64,000 bases of DNA. Source: Nocardioides sp. LHD-245. GTDB lineage: Bacteria; Actinomycetota; Actinomycetes; Propionibacteriales; Nocardioidaceae. How positions within the stretch are numbered: position 1 is the first letter of the stretch; the number at the start of each line of letters is the position of its first letter. Location of the stretch: assembly GCF_030929495.1 (NCBI RefSeq), contig NZ_JAVFWN010000020.1:40483-104482 (forward strand). Reading direction: 5' to 3'. A program made the translations under genes and the position numbers. Of the stretch, positions 63,284 through 64,000 are shown in pieces. A model generated the notes under the pieces. The model did no database searches. It was not told where the DNA came from and saw only the letters and a program-made list of their open reading frames with translations.

Positions 63284-63874
63284 GTGACCGAGCCGACCCG
63301 CCGCGAGCAGATCCTGGCCACCGCCGCCGAGCTGTTCGCCGCGCGCGGGTTCCACGGGGTCTCGGTCGCCGACCTCGGTGCCGCCTGCGGCATCTCCGGA
63401 CCCGCGCTCTACAAGCACTTCGCGTCGAAGCAGGCGATGCTCGCCGAGATGCTGACCTCGATCAGCGAGCGGCTCCTCGAGGTCGGTCGCGAGCGCGTCG
63501 CCGCGGGCGGCGGCGAGCCCACCGCCGCCCTGCGCGGGCTGGTCGACTGGCACGTCGAGTTCGCCCTCGGCCACCGTCCGCTCATCATCGTCCAGGACCG
63601 CGACTGGGAGTCGCTGCCCGAGGACGCCCGCGCCCAGGTCCGCCGGCTGCAGCGCGCGTACGTCGACCTCTGGGCCGATCAGCTCCGCGCCCTGCGCCCC
63701 GACCTCGACAAGGCGCGCGCCCACGCCGCCGCCCAGGCCGCCTTCGGCCTCCTCAACTCCACCCCCCGCGCCGGCCACGGCATCCCCGACGCCGCATTGC
63801 GGGAGCTGCTGGGGTCGATGGCGCTGGCGGCGCTCGGGGTCGATGTGGCGGTTCAACTACCGAATTTGTCGTGA
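63284..63874 (+). CDS. TetR-family regulator, probably of the carboxylase operon
   Basis: The 196-aa protein starts with a GTG that has TAACCT exactly 6 nt upstream. The HTH region is RREQILATAAELFAARGFHGVSVADLGAACGISGPALYKHFASKQAML. The C-terminal part (DWHVEFALGHRPLIIVQDRDW) is the small ligand domain of TetR regulators found near acyl-CoA metabolism genes. It is divergent from the ScyD gene and 1.3 kb from the palindromic operator. The last residues (VQLPNLS) are encoded by a half copy of the palindrome at 24621, so the C-terminus may have been changed by its insertion. Confidence 0.88.
   Translation: MTEPTRREQILATAAELFAARGFHGVSVADLGAACGISGPALYKHFASKQAMLAEMLTSISERLLEVGRERVAAGGGEPTAALRGLVDWHVEFALGHRPLIIVQDRDWESLPEDARAQVRRLQRAYVDLWADQLRALRPDLDKARAHAAAQAAFGLLNSTPRAGHGIPDAALRELLGSMALAALGVDVAVQLPNLS
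63849..63871 (+). repeat. Half copy of the 24621-24685 palindrome
   Basis: CGGTTCAACTACCGAATTTG plus TCG differs from the arms at 24621 and 24663 by 2-3 positions in 23. It forms the end of the TetR coding sequence. The second arm is not seen before the transposase-like ORF begins. Confidence 0.6.
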
Positions 63875-63928
63875 CCCGGCTGGCGGGTTCAAGGGGTCGA
63901 AGCAACGTGACCTTGGAGGAGCGTTGCG

Positions 63929-64000
63929 ATGAGACCGTTGTCAGGGCGGGGTTCGTGTCGATCGTGGGAGCAGTGGGACCAGTTCTTCGAGCTGGTGTGC
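63929..64000 (+). mobile_element. Start of a probable IS30-like transposase, cut by the window edge
   Basis: The last 24 codons read MRPLSGRGSCRSWEQWDQFF and onward, after a GGAGGAGC site. The SWEQWDQFFELVC segment resembles the N-terminus of actinobacterial IS30-type transposases, whose first helix precedes the HTH. Too little is visible to be sure, and the element end is not identified; GGTTCAAGGGGTCGAAGCAACG (63885-63906) upstream may be the terminal repeat. Confidence 0.45.

Noticed and set aside
1..64000. CRISPR array, prophage, restriction or other defence cluster, secondary-metabolite cluster
   Set aside because: No regularly spaced direct repeats, cas, integrase, phage structural, nuclease-toxin or NRPS/PKS sequence was seen anywhere in the window.

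Overview
This is a 64-kb piece of a high-GC actinobacterial chromosome. Gene content and order fit a Nocardioides-like member of the Propionibacteriales (inference). The pointers are a Bpa-type proteasome activator ending in GMYL, a pheA/DUF4446/serS/HAD neighbourhood, DUF6457 beside mobA, mycobacteria-like BVMO/SDR/lipase clusters, and many leaderless promoters with TANNNT placed exactly 6 nt before ATG or GTG. It reads as ordinary chromosome with no prophage, CRISPR array or biosynthetic cluster. It does carry several short repeat families, one decayed gene beside a tRNA, and the first codons of a probable transposase at the right edge.

Layout. 1-9.7 kb: a catabolic/import block on the minus strand (amidohydrolase + MFS carrier, cupin, a dipeptide-type ABC importer with a fused permease-ATPase, PucR regulator). 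9.8-12.6 kb: a flavin-monooxygenase remnant beside tRNA-Arg(ACG), an HTH regulator convergent with a 44-aa secreted peptide gene, and tRNA-Ser(GCT) and tRNA-Ser(TGA). 12.6-31.4 kb: housekeeping (nitrilase-like amidase, mobA/DUF6457, quinone oxidoreductase, bpa, HAD, serS, aldo/keto reductase, DinB, PAP2-diacylglycerol kinase fusion, pheA, cNMP-binding protein + class III cyclase, SEC-C protein, GDPD, PspC, HemK-like methyltransferase). 31.6-37.1 kb: a TetR-controlled operon of HSL-type esterase, SDR, diiron ferritin-like protein, degenerate flavoprotein paralogue and Baeyer-Villiger monooxygenase, resembling the mycobacterial mymA operon. 37-43.6 kb: lipoprotein, ABC-F ATPase with an attenuation-type leader, SHOCT protein, Tat esterase divergent from an AraC regulator, AAA ATPase. 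43.7-48.8 kb: two large secreted proteins, one with a sortase fold fused to its C-terminus and one ending in LPASGA. 48.9-57.5 kb: fpg, EamA/LysR pair, rhodanese, two paralogous lipoproteins, aat, EcsC protein, sulfotransferase-like protein. 57.5-63.9 kb: a leucine-catabolism operon (acyl-CoA carboxylase beta and alpha, HMG-CoA lyase) under a 30-bp perfect palindromic operator, a ScyD/ScyE-like secreted protein and a TetR regulator.

The most interesting signals are regulatory or repetitive. They are: (i) a 5-codon leader ORF (MLILA) upstream of the ABC-F gene whose coding bases are complementary to the ABC-F initiation region; (ii) a 69-bp repeat with three copies of identical length, two of them forming the inverted ends of a 236-bp MITE-like unit that supplies a stop codon; (iii) an 84-bp palindromic element in two copies; (iv) palindromic or AT-richer insertions kept in frame inside both carboxylase genes; (v) the secreted peptide/HTH regulator pair; (vi) the sortase-fused SdrD-like protein. 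Start codons were corrected from the longest open frames where a ribosome binding site, lipobox, leaderless promoter or gene overlap indicated a better one. Function calls come from motifs read by eye and no database search was possible.
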